Shown: piece after piece, positions 45,351-56,059 of the stretch
Position numbering within the stretch: the first letter of the stretch is position 1
Layout: each line of letters begins with the position of its first letter
Source of the DNA: Rivularia sp. MS3
GTDB taxonomy: Bacteria > Cyanobacteriota > Cyanobacteriia > Cyanobacteriales > Nostocaceae
Length of the DNA: 64,000 nucleotides
Direction: 5' to 3'
Assembly: GCA_019192545.1 (NCBI GenBank)
Contig: JAHCMI010000014.1
Location: 62,001 to 126,000, forward strand
Notes under the pieces: model-generated
What the model was told of the DNA's origin: nothing
The model's input: the letters and a program-made list of their open reading frames with translations, nothing else
The model's database searches: none
Position numbers and translations under genes: made by a program

Positions 45351-45364
45351 TGAAAACCAATATA

Positions 45365-45407
45365 GAAAAAATTCAGAAACCCGGCTTTTTGAAAAAATCG
45401 GGTTTCT
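45365..45407 (-). terminator. Likely terminator downstream of the oxoamine synthase gene
   Basis: Perfect 9-bp outer stem (45375-45383 AGAAACCCG with 45399-45407) with an inner A5/T5 pair. On the minus strand it is followed by GAATTTTTTC. It lies about 88 bases after the stop codon. The motif is also a common dispersed cyanobacterial palindrome. Confidence 0.6.
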
Positions 45408-45494
45408 AAAATCTCGACTATTCTTATAAAGATTCGATCTTGCATATTGTGGGGTGGGCATCCCTGCCCGCCCTTTCACATATACTTCTAAGAA

Positions 45495-46781
45495 CTAAGC
45501 GCTAGCAACAGTCGCTGGCTTATATAAAAGCTCTCGGGTTTCAACCATTGCTTCAACTAATTTATCCATATCTTCTTTAGTATGAAGCGCATTAGCGGTA
45601 ATTCTTAAGCGAGGTTTGGCAATAAACCAAATCGCAGATACCCAAATACCGTGATGTTCCATCAAATGACGGCAGAACTGTTTAGGATTTAATTCGGGTG
45701 GAACTAATACGGGAATTACGTTGGTTTCACCAATGGCAGCAAAATCATGTTCGATTAAGCGCGCTCTCAAGTAACGAGTATTAGCTTGAAGAGTTTCCAC
45801 TAATTCAGGATTTTTTCTTACCTGACGAATACTTTCTAATGCCGCTGCTGTGGTTGGTGCGGGAAGTGAAATGGTACCGATGGAAGTTGGAGAAACGTCC
45901 AACAAATCAATCATTTCTCGACTATGAGAACTAATTGCCGCACCTGCGGAAGCTGCAAATTTAGAGAAGGTGGTCATAATCAATGGCACCATTCCTCTAT
46001 CGAGTACTTGCTGGGGTGTAATTCCAAAGTGGTCGTATATACCGCCGCCTGCCGGGCCAATTGCACCGCTGGCGTGAGCTTCATCCATGACAATGACGCT
46101 ACCGGGATAATTCTCCAAAACATCTAGCATTTCGGGTAATGGAGCAACATCACCGTCCATTGAAAATACGGCATCCGAAACTACCATGATGCGGTCGTTT
46201 GGCTGAGCATAACGTCGTAATTTGCGCGCTAAGTCATTGACATCGCAGTGGCGGTAAGCTTTAACGCGGACATTGGGACTATGACTAAACATTTTCCCGG
46301 AACGGTTGCTGGCGTTGGTAACGGCAGAAAGTATGCAACCGTGATTGAGAACATCAGTCAAAATCAAGGTTTCTCTGGTGTTCCGAAAACCGGGAAGATT
46401 AATTGCTAAGTGACAGAAACCATCTATCAATGCTTGCATTGCCATCCAAGCATTTAAGAATAGATGAGTATGAGGTAAATGTTTGAAAGCAGAAATTTCT
46501 TGTTCCAGTTGACGGTGCAAGTCAATTCTGCCGCTTAACACGGAACAGGAACTATTGGAAGTACCGTATTGCAGAATTGCATCAATCGCTGCCTGTCTTA
46601 CTTCCTCTGATTGAACTAATCCCAAAACATCATTGGTACAGAATGTCAAAAGCTTATATCGCTTACCATCGGTAGGATTTTCAACTTCGACAAAATTTCC
46701 CTGTTTCTGATGACAAATAAACTTATCTGGGTAGAGACCACTTTGATAGAGTCCCTGCATATACTCTTCTACAACTTCCAC
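45495..46781 (-). CDS. Alpha-oxoamine synthase (serine palmitoyltransferase / BioF-like)
   Basis: PLP enzyme of the family that condenses an acyl thioester with an amino acid and releases CO2: BioF makes 8-amino-7-oxononanoate, SPT makes 3-ketosphinganine, HemA makes aminolevulinate. I use GTG 46781 because AGAGGAG lies 5 bases upstream; the protein has 428 residues. The PLP lysine is in TTFSKFAASAG (about Lys274), with DEAHASGAIGP before it and DVLNHGC as the cofactor histidine region. The substrate loop reads YGTSNSSCSVLSGRIDLH, less glycine-rich than in BioF. Neighbouring genes favour a lipid-forming role; biotin synthesis is the alternative. Confidence 0.82.
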   Translation of the reverse strand: MEVVEEYMQGLYQSGLYPDKFICHQKQGNFVEVENPTDGKRYKLLTFCTNDVLGLVQSEEVRQAAIDAILQYGTSNSSCSVLSGRIDLHRQLEQEISAFKHLPHTHLFLNAWMAMQALIDGFCHLAINLPGFRNTRETLILTDVLNHGCILSAVTNASNRSGKMFSHSPNVRVKAYRHCDVNDLARKLRRYAQPNDRIMVVSDAVFSMDGDVAPLPEMLDVLENYPGSVIVMDEAHASGAIGPAGGGIYDHFGITPQQVLDRGMVPLIMTTFSKFAASAGAAISSHSREMIDLLDVSPTSIGTISLPAPTTAAALESIRQVRKNPELVETLQANTRYLRARLIEHDFAAIGETNVIPVLVPPELNPKQFCRHLMEHHGIWVSAIWFIAKPRLRITANALHTKEDMDKLVEAMVETRELLYKPATVASA

Positions 46782-46891
46782 AATAACTCCTCTCACCTAA
46801 AATTTGCCTATGGGCTTTTAATATATGTTTGCGGTTGAAAATTTACTTTTTTCGCTTAACCAATCCTTTATATCAGATGGTTTGCCAATAA

Positions 46892-48016
46892 CTAACTACT
46901 TGTTAAATTTGAATTCATTTGGGCTGTCGAAGATGCGTAATTACCATTATTGCCATTAGATAGTTTTTTAGATTGTTGCATAAATTTTTCATATTGACCG
47001 ACAATTACCCGTTGTAAGGCAATTATTGCTGGATTAATTTCTACGTAACGTCTTTGGGGGTTAGCCAGATAGTTACGCTGTTCGCTTTCAATCATCTCGG
47101 TGTCTTGATCGAGAAAACTTTTCAAGATAAACCGCCAAATGATTTTTGTTATCGGTTTTTGTAATGGTTTTACAAACCACTGAGGAAGACGAATTTTGAT
47201 AAATAACAAGGAAAAAGATTTTGTTAATTTTGCCCCCACCGGTTGACGCATCAAGTAGAGGGAAGACATTCCTTCTAAAGAGCTATGGTAATGAGGATAG
47301 TTATATTTAATTGTGACAGTACGAGTTGTAACTTCGTTCCCTTGTTCGCTGAATCCGAAAAACTTGGTCATCCAACCTTGATAAGATACCCTATATTGAG
47401 CAAATACAGATTCCTCTGAGGCTTTTAAACTCAATAGCTGCGGATCGAACCATCCCTGCAAATTCTCATGTAAATAACCGTGGAACACGTCCATCGTATT
47501 TTCATTACAAATCGAAAAATGGGCTTTAAATTCTCCCGGTATGGGAATTGCCAGCCAATTGGGGTCGTCGTATTCTGGCACTGAAGGCAATTCTACTTTT
47601 TCTGATTCTTCAACAGTTCCTGGAAAAATCCAGATGATATTGTATTTTTCTCGTACTGCATAGCTACGAGCTTTGGCACAAGGTAGTTTTTGGTCTTTAG
47701 GAAAATAAGGAATACTCGTACAAACTCCATCACGATTAAATTCCCAACCATGATAGGGACAAGCTAAATTTTCTCCCGTTACTTTACCCTTGTGTAAAGC
47801 AACACCTTTGTGCGGACAAGCATCTTCTATGGCATGAACTTGACCATCTTGCGAACGGTAAACAGCGATCGCCGAATTCCAGATTACTACGGGCAATACT
47901 TGAGAGGGCTTTAATTCCGAGGCCCAAGTTGCGGGATACCAGTAATTTGGATTAATACCGACTTCGCGCACCCGATTCTGAACTGTTTGGCCCCTCAGAA
48001 TTGGAGCTATTTCCAT
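46892..48016 (-). CDS. Rieske non-haem iron oxygenase
   Basis: 374 residues. The [2Fe-2S] Rieske site is CPHK (Cys67, His69) and CPYHGW (Cys86, His89). The mononuclear iron site is in NENTMDVFHGYLHENLQ with Asp176, His179 and His183. This is the layout of Rieske oxygenases such as those acting on chlorophyll, choline, sterols or other lipids. The C-terminal half is basic with a hydrophobic stretch (FSLLFIKIRLPQWFVKPL) that may contact membranes. It is the first gene of the minus-strand group with the oxoamine synthase, 110 bases upstream of it. An AGGGAG ribosome site precedes ATG 48016. Substrate unknown. Confidence 0.85.
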   Translation of the reverse strand: MEIAPILRGQTVQNRVREVGINPNYWYPATWASELKPSQVLPVVIWNSAIAVYRSQDGQVHAIEDACPHKGVALHKGKVTGENLACPYHGWEFNRDGVCTSIPYFPKDQKLPCAKARSYAVREKYNIIWIFPGTVEESEKVELPSVPEYDDPNWLAIPIPGEFKAHFSICNENTMDVFHGYLHENLQGWFDPQLLSLKASEESVFAQYRVSYQGWMTKFFGFSEQGNEVTTRTVTIKYNYPHYHSSLEGMSSLYLMRQPVGAKLTKSFSLLFIKIRLPQWFVKPLQKPITKIIWRFILKSFLDQDTEMIESEQRNYLANPQRRYVEINPAIIALQRVIVGQYEKFMQQSKKLSNGNNGNYASSTAQMNSNLTSS

Positions 48017-49413
48017 TTCGGTACTCCCTAATAAGTAATTAACTATATGAGCAATTACGACAATTGTTAGCGTATCTTTCTATAAGACTTGCCGACAATC
48101 TTATTAGAAATTTACAAAGTTCTCAGTCATTAAGCAAGAACTTATGGCAAAACCAACTAAAAATCTACGAGAAGTCGTTATCTTAGGCATTTTAATTTTC
48201 AATTGCCTAATTGTCACTTTTATTCCATAGTTTTATCCGATTTTCCCTAAATGTCGAGTGCCTTATGACACTTTTATCTTCTTATTTATTTAGTTGTATA
48301 TTATTTGTACTGAAAGAATGCAAGTGTATCTGACAACATATTTTAACTATTAAATACGTTTAATTACTGATTTTGCAGTCATAATCTACAGTTTGTTTTC
48401 TGGCACATATAAATCTTATACTTGCCCAATAGAGATATATTTTCTAGATAGATAAATTTGTAATATTTGCAAAAATCAATGCAGTTAACCTATTTACCAA
48501 TTCTAAACCTTTAAAAAATTATAGCTATTTATATTGTATAAACTAAATCTTAATTTTTATGGGCAATACAAAAGGTTTAAACCCAGATTATAAAAAAACT
48601 ATTTGAATACTGAGAAACTGTGATACATGGATATACGATCAAAAATCAAGTAGTTGCTAACTTGAATATTTAATTTAAGAGCCTATTTATAAAGTAAATC
48701 TTAAGACTTTAGCAGACTAATTTTTGTTGGCTGAGGTTGAGGATTAGTTTACTTAATTGCTTGTAAAATTAACCATAGCCTAAAATACGGATTTAATATG
48801 TACTCTGTAAACTGTCTTTAAGGAAACATTTCTGGAAACAAATACATCAATAATGTTGTAACAACAATAAATATATATTTTTTCTTGCCTTCTGGTGAAG
48901 TTTTTAACTACTTGCTACCTAAAAGTAGCCCGATTGCCAACTACACAAAAACTTAGGTCGCACTAAACTAAGCAGTAATTTTAAAAATCCCTTATATTAA
49001 CGACTGATAAACTTATTAAAAACAAAGGATTGTAGATGAAGATTTTCTTGACCTCATAAAAGTATTTTGTTATCTTTTGTGCCGCGATAGTGAAAAATAA
49101 TGTATCAATGATTACAGTAGTCACTAAGTCAAAATATACTGACCATTAAAATTTGCAGTTTTGGGATTTCAGCCTTAAAAACTACTTGGGAAATGTTTAT
49201 CAAGATTACTATATCCTCGGTTTCCGAAATATTTTTTGTCTGTCTACAAGGTTATAAAGTTAAGTGGACGCAAACGAAATTCCTCCTTTAGGGATAACTA
49301 CGGTAGCAGCTATCTCATCTTAAAATTGCTAGTTCTAGCTAATTTACCGTAAGAAAAGTCAAATTTTTGCAGCAATTCGGCATAAACCTAGAATCTGAAT
49401 CTCTTACTTAACC
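48017..49413. other. 1.4-kb AT-rich region without recognised genes
   Basis: The longest empty stretch in the window, between divergent genes. I found no RNA gene, palindrome with coding neighbours, or open frame longer than about 50 codons with a credible start. It should contain the promoter of the Rieske/oxoamine group. Decayed genes or an unrecognised RNA cannot be excluded. Confidence 0.45.
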
Positions 49414-49539
49414 ATGTACACTCTTTTAGAGCATGATATTGATTATCGTCAAATTGTTCAAAATGTAATCGAGGGGAAAGTAGCTAATCGTGCGACAGCA
49501 ATTTTAATTTTCGGCTATTTAGAAGCTGGACATACGTAA
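49414..49539 (+). CDS. 41-residue open frame, possible small or broken gene
   Basis: ATG 49414 to TAA 49539 encodes MYTLLEHDIDYRQIV and continues to RATAILIFGYLEAGHT. The residue composition looks protein-like (charged helix, then a hydrophobic helix), unlike the surrounding noncoding DNA. No family recognised. It may be a genuine small gene or the kept part of a broken longer gene. No ribosome site is seen. Confidence 0.35.
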   Translation: MYTLLEHDIDYRQIVQNVIEGKVANRATAILIFGYLEAGHT

Positions 49540-49734
49540 AGCTCTGCTTAATTACAGAGGTTAAGAGAAACAAAGGTGCTGAAAGTAAAATTTTCCGCTG
49601 TCGCAGCGAAGTTTTCCAAGGATATCTGAGAATTACTTAGTAGCGAGTTTAACTATAAGTACGAACGGAACGCGGTATTAAGTATAGCGAGAAATAATGT
49701 TGAAGTTTCAAGTAGGTGTAAGGCAAAAAAATTC

Positions 49735-50568
49735 ATGACTACCAATTTATCTCCAGCTTCTTTACCTCAATTAAATCCACCTTCTCCTCGATTTAAGGTA
49801 ATTATTTTTACTGTAATACTTCATTTAGCAGTATTATTAGCATTCTTGCCCGGTAATTTTAGTTGGGCTGCTGTAGGAGTCGCAGTGTTATTACACTGGA
49901 TAACTATTGGTTTGGGAATTGCTTTAGGATTTCATCGTTTAGCAACTCATCGCAGCTTGCAGGTACCGAAATGGTTGGAGTATTTTTTGATTCTGTGCGG
50001 TACTTTGGCTCTCCAGGGTGGTGTATTTGGCTGGGTTGGGTATCACCGATTGCATCATCTTTATTCTGATAAACAAGGAGATCCGCATAACTCTAACGAA
50101 GGTTTCTGGTGGAGTCATATTAGTTGGTTAATGCACACCGTTCCCGTTTTAAGCGAACGTCCGCGCTATACCAAAGATATTGCTGACGATAAATTTTATC
50201 AATTCTGCCATCGGTATTACATTGAACTGCAAGTGGCGCTAGGGGTTGTGCTGTATTTACTTGGTGGATGGCCTTTCGTAGTTTGGGGAATTTTTGTACG
50301 CTTGTTTGTCGGAATTCACTCTACTATGTTTGTCAACAGTGCATGTCACATGATTGGCTATCGCAATCACGATTCTGGCGATCGCTCTACTAACTGTTGG
50401 TGGGTGGCTCTGCTGACGTTTGGTGAAGGCTGGCATAATAATCATCATGCTTTTCAATATTCTGCTCGTCATGGCTTGCAATGGTGGGAAATTGATATGA
50501 CTTGGATGACTATTAGACTGCTACAATTTCTTGGATTAGCAACCAACGTCAAACTCCCACAAAAATAA
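49735..50568 (+). CDS. desC: Acyl-lipid delta-9 desaturase, DesC type
   Basis: Membrane di-iron desaturase that introduces the first double bond in fatty acyl chains of lipids or acyl thioesters. The 277 residues contain the three boxes HRLATH (67-72), HRLHH (104-108) and GEGWHNNHHAF (230-240), with the spacing of DesC/stearoyl-CoA desaturase relatives. Four hydrophobic helices lie around 22-62, 84-98, 164-200 and 258-270. Start ATG 49735 is the only good one, although no strong ribosome site precedes it. It is followed, about 210 bases on, by a cyclopropane fatty acid synthase gene that could use its product. Confidence 0.92.
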   Translation: MTTNLSPASLPQLNPPSPRFKVIIFTVILHLAVLLAFLPGNFSWAAVGVAVLLHWITIGLGIALGFHRLATHRSLQVPKWLEYFLILCGTLALQGGVFGWVGYHRLHHLYSDKQGDPHNSNEGFWWSHISWLMHTVPVLSERPRYTKDIADDKFYQFCHRYYIELQVALGVVLYLLGGWPFVVWGIFVRLFVGIHSTMFVNSACHMIGYRNHDSGDRSTNCWWVALLTFGEGWHNNHHAFQYSARHGLQWWEIDMTWMTIRLLQFLGLATNVKLPQK

Positions 50569-50668
50569 TTTATACAAGGTAACTGGGAACGGGGAATAGG
50601 GAATAGGGAGATATTCTTAAAGTAGCGAGCAACAAGCAACCGGCAAGCCAATAGTAGAAACGAATTAG

Positions 50669-52075
<1,407 letters not shown>

Positions 52076-52187
52076 TTTTTTAAACCATAAAGTGGATAGT
52101 AGAGTGTGTTTTCGCTTCGCGCAAAGCACTACAAAGGATAAAGCGGAACACTTGAAGCCTAAAACAATTCAAAATATAAAGTACAAA

Positions 52188-52219
52188 CCCCCTCGAATAT
52201 TTTCTCGAAGGGGATTTTG
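52188..52219 (+). terminator. Rho-independent terminator after cfa
   Basis: CCCCTCGA pairs with TCGAAGGGG (one bulged base) around an AT-rich loop, followed by ATTTTG. It begins about 112 bases after the cfa stop. The rest of the 52.08-52.41 kb spacer shows nothing recognised. Confidence 0.65.
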
Positions 52220-52407
52220 TTATCGAATTTGCCTATTCACAGCAAATAAATTAGTTTATTCTACTTGTAATCCCCAATATCGTTAATTCACTTCTTTTTA
52301 AATCAATAATCATTAATAAAAAAAGAATACAGAAACAGGGGAACTTTTTAGAAGTTAGTTTTAATACTTTTTCGATAGCAAACAATATTGAGGATTTTTT
52401 TATCTAT

Positions 52408-53613
52408 ATGTCCACATCGCTTCTCACTAAAGAAACTCGCAAACAGATTCCCATATTATTAGTTTTACTTACTTGTGGTAGCTTAACTACTATGACGGGA
52501 AGCGTTGTTGCTCCGGTGATGCCAGAGGTTAAAGAGCAACTTGCTATTGACCCCAGATGGTCGGGGATGCTCGTGAGTATGCATTGCTTGACTATCTTTT
52601 TATTTAGTCCCATATGTGGCATACTCGCCGACCGTATTGGTAAAGCAAAAGTGTTAATTCCATCACTAGTTTGCTACGCAATCTTTGGTACTTCCGGCGC
52701 TTTGATGCAGAGTTTTACTCCTTTGCTGATATCCAGAGCCTTGCTCGGGGCTGCAAGTGGAGGAATTGCCGCTGCGAGTATCGGTATTCTCAGCAGCATG
52801 TACGAAGGTGAGAAGCGAACCCGCATTCTGGGTTATACCACCAGTGCCTTAGCGATCGCCAGTATTATTTTTCCTATTGTTGGTGGTTTACTTGGCTCTT
52901 ATAATTGGCGATTTACTTTTGGTATGTATAGCTTGGCTTTACCAGCAGCTTTACTCGCATACATTTTATTACCAAAAGGCAAACGTAAAGGTTCATCGTC
53001 AATAAATTTAGCTCAACAAAAAGATCGATTAATTGCAAGCCTCCAGGCTCCAAGCACTATAACTCTATTTACAGCCTTAGCTTTGACATCTGCCATATTT
53101 TATGTAGTCATAATCTACGCTCCTTTACATTTCAAGCAGTCAATTGGAGCGGATACAGTTGTCAACGGAGCCATTTTAGCTTCAAGAGCTATTGGTGCGG
53201 CAGTTATCTCTGCTGTAGGAGCGAGTAAATTAGCCAAGCGTCTCGGAAGCGCTAAAGCTATAGCTTTGGGTTTTACCTTGATGGCGGCAACGTTAATTAC
53301 CATACCTTTTCTCAAAGAAATTTATTTGATTCTGCCGACAGCAATCGTTTTCGGTATGGGATTTGGCATAGTCATGCCTAATTTATATGATGCTTTATCA
53401 AAATCGACTCCCAAAGAAGTTCGTTCGAGTATTTTAGCTATCGGCACGGGAGCAAGTAATTTAGGACAGTTTTTCTCGCCTATTTTACTCGGACCAGTTT
53501 GGAAAAATGCCGGAATTGGAGTATTTTTTGTAGGAGCAGCAGTAGCTTTGGTAACTACTTTTCTAAGCATTCAACAGGGTAAAGCACTCGAAACGTCGAA
53601 ATACGATAATTAA
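52408..53613 (+). CDS. Major facilitator superfamily transporter (DHA1-like)
   Basis: 401-residue transporter with about 12 hydrophobic helices. The loop 2-3 motif GILADRIGKAKVLIP matches the MFS signature GxxxDRxGRR. Helix 5 contains the GxxxPxxGG-type antiporter motif IIFPIVGGLLGS, so it is likely a drug or small-molecule proton antiporter. No regulator is adjacent. It lies between cfa and a CapA-like gene, each separated by more than 250 bases, so it is probably transcribed alone. Substrate not predictable. Confidence 0.85.
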   Translation: MSTSLLTKETRKQIPILLVLLTCGSLTTMTGSVVAPVMPEVKEQLAIDPRWSGMLVSMHCLTIFLFSPICGILADRIGKAKVLIPSLVCYAIFGTSGALMQSFTPLLISRALLGAASGGIAAASIGILSSMYEGEKRTRILGYTTSALAIASIIFPIVGGLLGSYNWRFTFGMYSLALPAALLAYILLPKGKRKGSSSINLAQQKDRLIASLQAPSTITLFTALALTSAIFYVVIIYAPLHFKQSIGADTVVNGAILASRAIGAAVISAVGASKLAKRLGSAKAIALGFTLMAATLITIPFLKEIYLILPTAIVFGMGFGIVMPNLYDALSKSTPKEVRSSILAIGTGASNLGQFFSPILLGPVWKNAGIGVFFVGAAVALVTTFLSIQQGKALETSKYDN

Positions 53614-53674
53614 AGGCGGCGCTCATAGATATAGTTATCTTGAAATAAATAAATTGGTATGACTATAGTGCTGC

Positions 53675-53800
53675 CAATACTGCTCTATTAAGGGGAGACT
53701 TTTCCTAACCCTCCGCTAAGTTGAAGAGAACTAAGCCCCCTTTTTAAGGAGGTTTGGGGGATCTAAAAATTGCGCCCAATTGCTTAACTGAGCAGTATTG
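53675..53800. mobile_element. 126-bp MITE, copy 1
   Basis: Ends are CAATACTGCTC (53675-53685) and the exact inverse (53790-53800). Flanking direct repeats ATAGTGCTGC and ATAGTACTGC (9 of 10 identical) lie outside. Internal sequence includes GGGGAGA and CCCCC/GGGGG palindromes. It is homologous to, and inverted relative to, the copy at 62855-62980, which has the same length. Confidence 0.88.
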
Positions 53801-53879
53801 ATAGTACTGCTTTCAAAAAGGGAGTAAGGGATTTAAACTTCTGGAATGGTAATTTGTCCTGAAATAAAGCATAATCCCC

Positions 53880-55127
53880 ATGAACAAACTTTTAAAAGTC
53901 ACTTTGATAGCGATAATAGTATTTTTTGTAAATTCACCGTTAGTTGCTATAGCACAATCGGAATCTCAAATAACTTTGTTAGCTGGTGGGGATGTAGAAT
54001 GGTCGAGGATGGCGAAGGAAAGTTTATTTCACCGAGACATTATTCGGTATAACTTAGATTTTGCATCAAAAAAAGAAGAAGCCCGCTATCCATTTCAAAA
54101 GATAAAGCCTGTATTAGAAAATGCCGATATTGCTTTTGTTAATTTAGAAACTCCTTTATCAGATACGGCAAAGAAAAAGGGCGCTTTTTTAGCACCAACA
54201 GCTTTCGCAACGGGATTAAAATGGGCTGAAATTGATGTGGTTTCGACAGCAAACAATCATGCCCTTGATGCTGGAGTGGCAGGCTTAAAAGATACTTTAA
54301 CGAGTTTGTCGCGGGTTGGTTTACCTGCTGTTGGTAGCGGTGACAATTTAGCTGCGGCTCGACTGCCGTATATTTTTGAAAAAAATGGTATCCGTTTGGG
54401 TTTTCTAGCCTATACAATGTCGGAGAATTCCGGCGATTCCAGTTATGCGAAGCCAAATCGAGCAGGAGTGATGCCAACGGATTTAACTTTGATTCGGCAA
54501 GATATTCAAAAGTTGCGCTCAAAAGTTGATTATATAATCTTATCTTTCCATTGGGGACTAAATGACAGCGAAAAGCCACCATTTTGGGTTCGGAATTTAG
54601 CCCGTAAGTCTATTGATTCAGGTGCTGACATTATTCTCGGGCATCATCCACACTTTCCCCAAGGAATCGAAATTTATAAAAACAAACCGATAATTTACTG
54701 TAGTGGTAATTTTATTTTTGGACACAATCATCCATATTGGACGGATAATTTTTTAGCTAAATTCATTTTTACACCCAGTCAAATTAAAAGCATCGAAATT
54801 CTTCCCATCGCGGGCAAAAACCAAGATTTAGCTCAGCCTTTTTTGTTAACAGGAAAAAGAAGTAAAAATATTTTGGAAGATGTTCAAAATAAAAGCTTAG
54901 CGTTAAAAACTAAAATGCAGATAGTTGGGGATATTGGTATCATCAATCCTGTAACTGCTGCTATGCCCAAAAATCAAATAGATGATTTAATTTACGATTT
55001 AATGTTACCCAAACCTTTATGGCAGCTTTTGCTTGCATTATCAGCAGTAGGAATAGTTTTGATTTTAATTATAAGGTTTGGTTTATCAAGATTATTTCGT
55101 AAAAGAAGACGATTTGCTCGTAGATAA
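53880..55127 (+). CDS. CapA-family protein (poly-gamma-glutamate capsule-like), membrane-anchored
   Basis: 415 residues. An N-terminal signal segment (LLKVTLIAIIVFFVNSPLVA) is followed by the CapA/metallophosphatase-like domain: LLAGGDVEWSRMAKE (with Asp), ADIAFVNLETPLSDT, TANNHALDAGVAGLKDTL, LSFHWGLND and ILGHHPHFPQGIEIYKNKPI. These match the metal-binding blocks of CapA. The C-terminus has a transmembrane helix (LLLALSAVGIVLILIIRFG) with a basic tail KRRRFARR. No capB, capC or capE is nearby, so capsule assembly is not implied. It may hydrolyse or bind an exported polymer. Confidence 0.85.
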   Translation: MNKLLKVTLIAIIVFFVNSPLVAIAQSESQITLLAGGDVEWSRMAKESLFHRDIIRYNLDFASKKEEARYPFQKIKPVLENADIAFVNLETPLSDTAKKKGAFLAPTAFATGLKWAEIDVVSTANNHALDAGVAGLKDTLTSLSRVGLPAVGSGDNLAAARLPYIFEKNGIRLGFLAYTMSENSGDSSYAKPNRAGVMPTDLTLIRQDIQKLRSKVDYIILSFHWGLNDSEKPPFWVRNLARKSIDSGADIILGHHPHFPQGIEIYKNKPIIYCSGNFIFGHNHPYWTDNFLAKFIFTPSQIKSIEILPIAGKNQDLAQPFLLTGKRSKNILEDVQNKSLALKTKMQIVGDIGIINPVTAAMPKNQIDDLIYDLMLPKPLWQLLLALSAVGIVLILIIRFGLSRLFRKRRRFARR

Positions 55128-55179
55128 TATTTATCAAAATGTTCGTATTTACGCTTTAGCGCTACAGCGCAACTACGAA

Positions 55180-55941
55180 CTAAGAAACTAATTCTTTAGA
55201 ATTATTGTTGGCTTCAAACTTATTTTCCCAAGCCTGATGACTGGCTTTCGCATCTTGAACAACAGGAGTAGCAGTAATAAATTTATTAGCTAGCGAACTG
55301 ATAACATTAAGTGGGAATTTTAAAGGGCGAGCAATATCTAGAAATAGCACTACACGATAACCATCCGTATCGTTCCAAACTTCATGATAGTGAGTATCGT
55401 CAAAAATCAAACTTTTACCTTCTTCCCAATATCTAATTTCATCTGCTATTTGAATTTTACAATTTTCTTTGGGTTCGGGAACAATTAAGCCTAAATGATA
55501 GCGAATTAAAGTTTTGAGCTTACCACGATGTTTGGGAATATGTTTTCCAGGAGCAAGAATTGAGAAAAAAGCTACTTTCATTCCCGGTATTTGTTCTATC
55601 AACTTAGTAGTTTCGGGACATCTTTCACAATTTTTAGTAGCTTTAAAACCGAATGCATAAAAGAAATAAGTTTTCCAACGATTGTCGTTAGCAATACGAG
55701 ATTGCCGTTTAGAAATATCCTGAAAATTAGGCAATTCGTCTACCCTTTCAAGCACCTGCTCTAATTCTTTGCGAATCACCATCCAGTTAGCTTCTAAATC
55801 TTTACTCCAAGGAAACTGTTCCGTATCAAACAGAACCGAATCCCCTACCTTAGAGTTTTTAGCAACTAATGTTTCTAGCCAACCATCTTTAGTCAATAAC
55901 TTCTCTAACTGTTTAACAACCGTCTTAGATAAGTCTCGCAT
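55180..55941 (-). CDS. Aspartyl/asparaginyl beta-hydroxylase-like dioxygenase
   Basis: 253-residue candidate Fe(II)/2-oxoglutarate dioxygenase with a jelly-roll core. Iron ligands are probably His138 in KHIPKHRGK and His186 in DDTHYHEVWND, and Arg196 (GYRVVLF) should hold 2-oxoglutarate. LKTLIRYHLGLIVPEP is the family block. Bacterial relatives hydroxylate peptides or, as in LpxO, fatty acyl chains of lipid A. No signal peptide. It sits in the same orientation as a JmjC-like protein and the GH3-like enzyme, pointing to a shared small-molecule or lipid pathway. Confidence 0.83.
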   Translation of the reverse strand: MRDLSKTVVKQLEKLLTKDGWLETLVAKNSKVGDSVLFDTEQFPWSKDLEANWMVIRKELEQVLERVDELPNFQDISKRQSRIANDNRWKTYFFYAFGFKATKNCERCPETTKLIEQIPGMKVAFFSILAPGKHIPKHRGKLKTLIRYHLGLIVPEPKENCKIQIADEIRYWEEGKSLIFDDTHYHEVWNDTDGYRVVLFLDIARPLKFPLNVISSLANKFITATPVVQDAKASHQAWENKFEANNNSKELVS

Positions 55942-56059
55942 ATTTGAAATATATAAAATTTAATTAATTTACTTAGAAGTAAGGATTAGGAATTAAGAAG
56001 ATGAGTCCAATCAAAAACAAATTCCTAACTCCTAACCGTTAACTGTTCACTGTTAACTG

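Noticed and set aside
52092-52286. 64-codon frame after cfa
   Set aside because: Runs through the cfa terminator hairpin and has no protein-like character.
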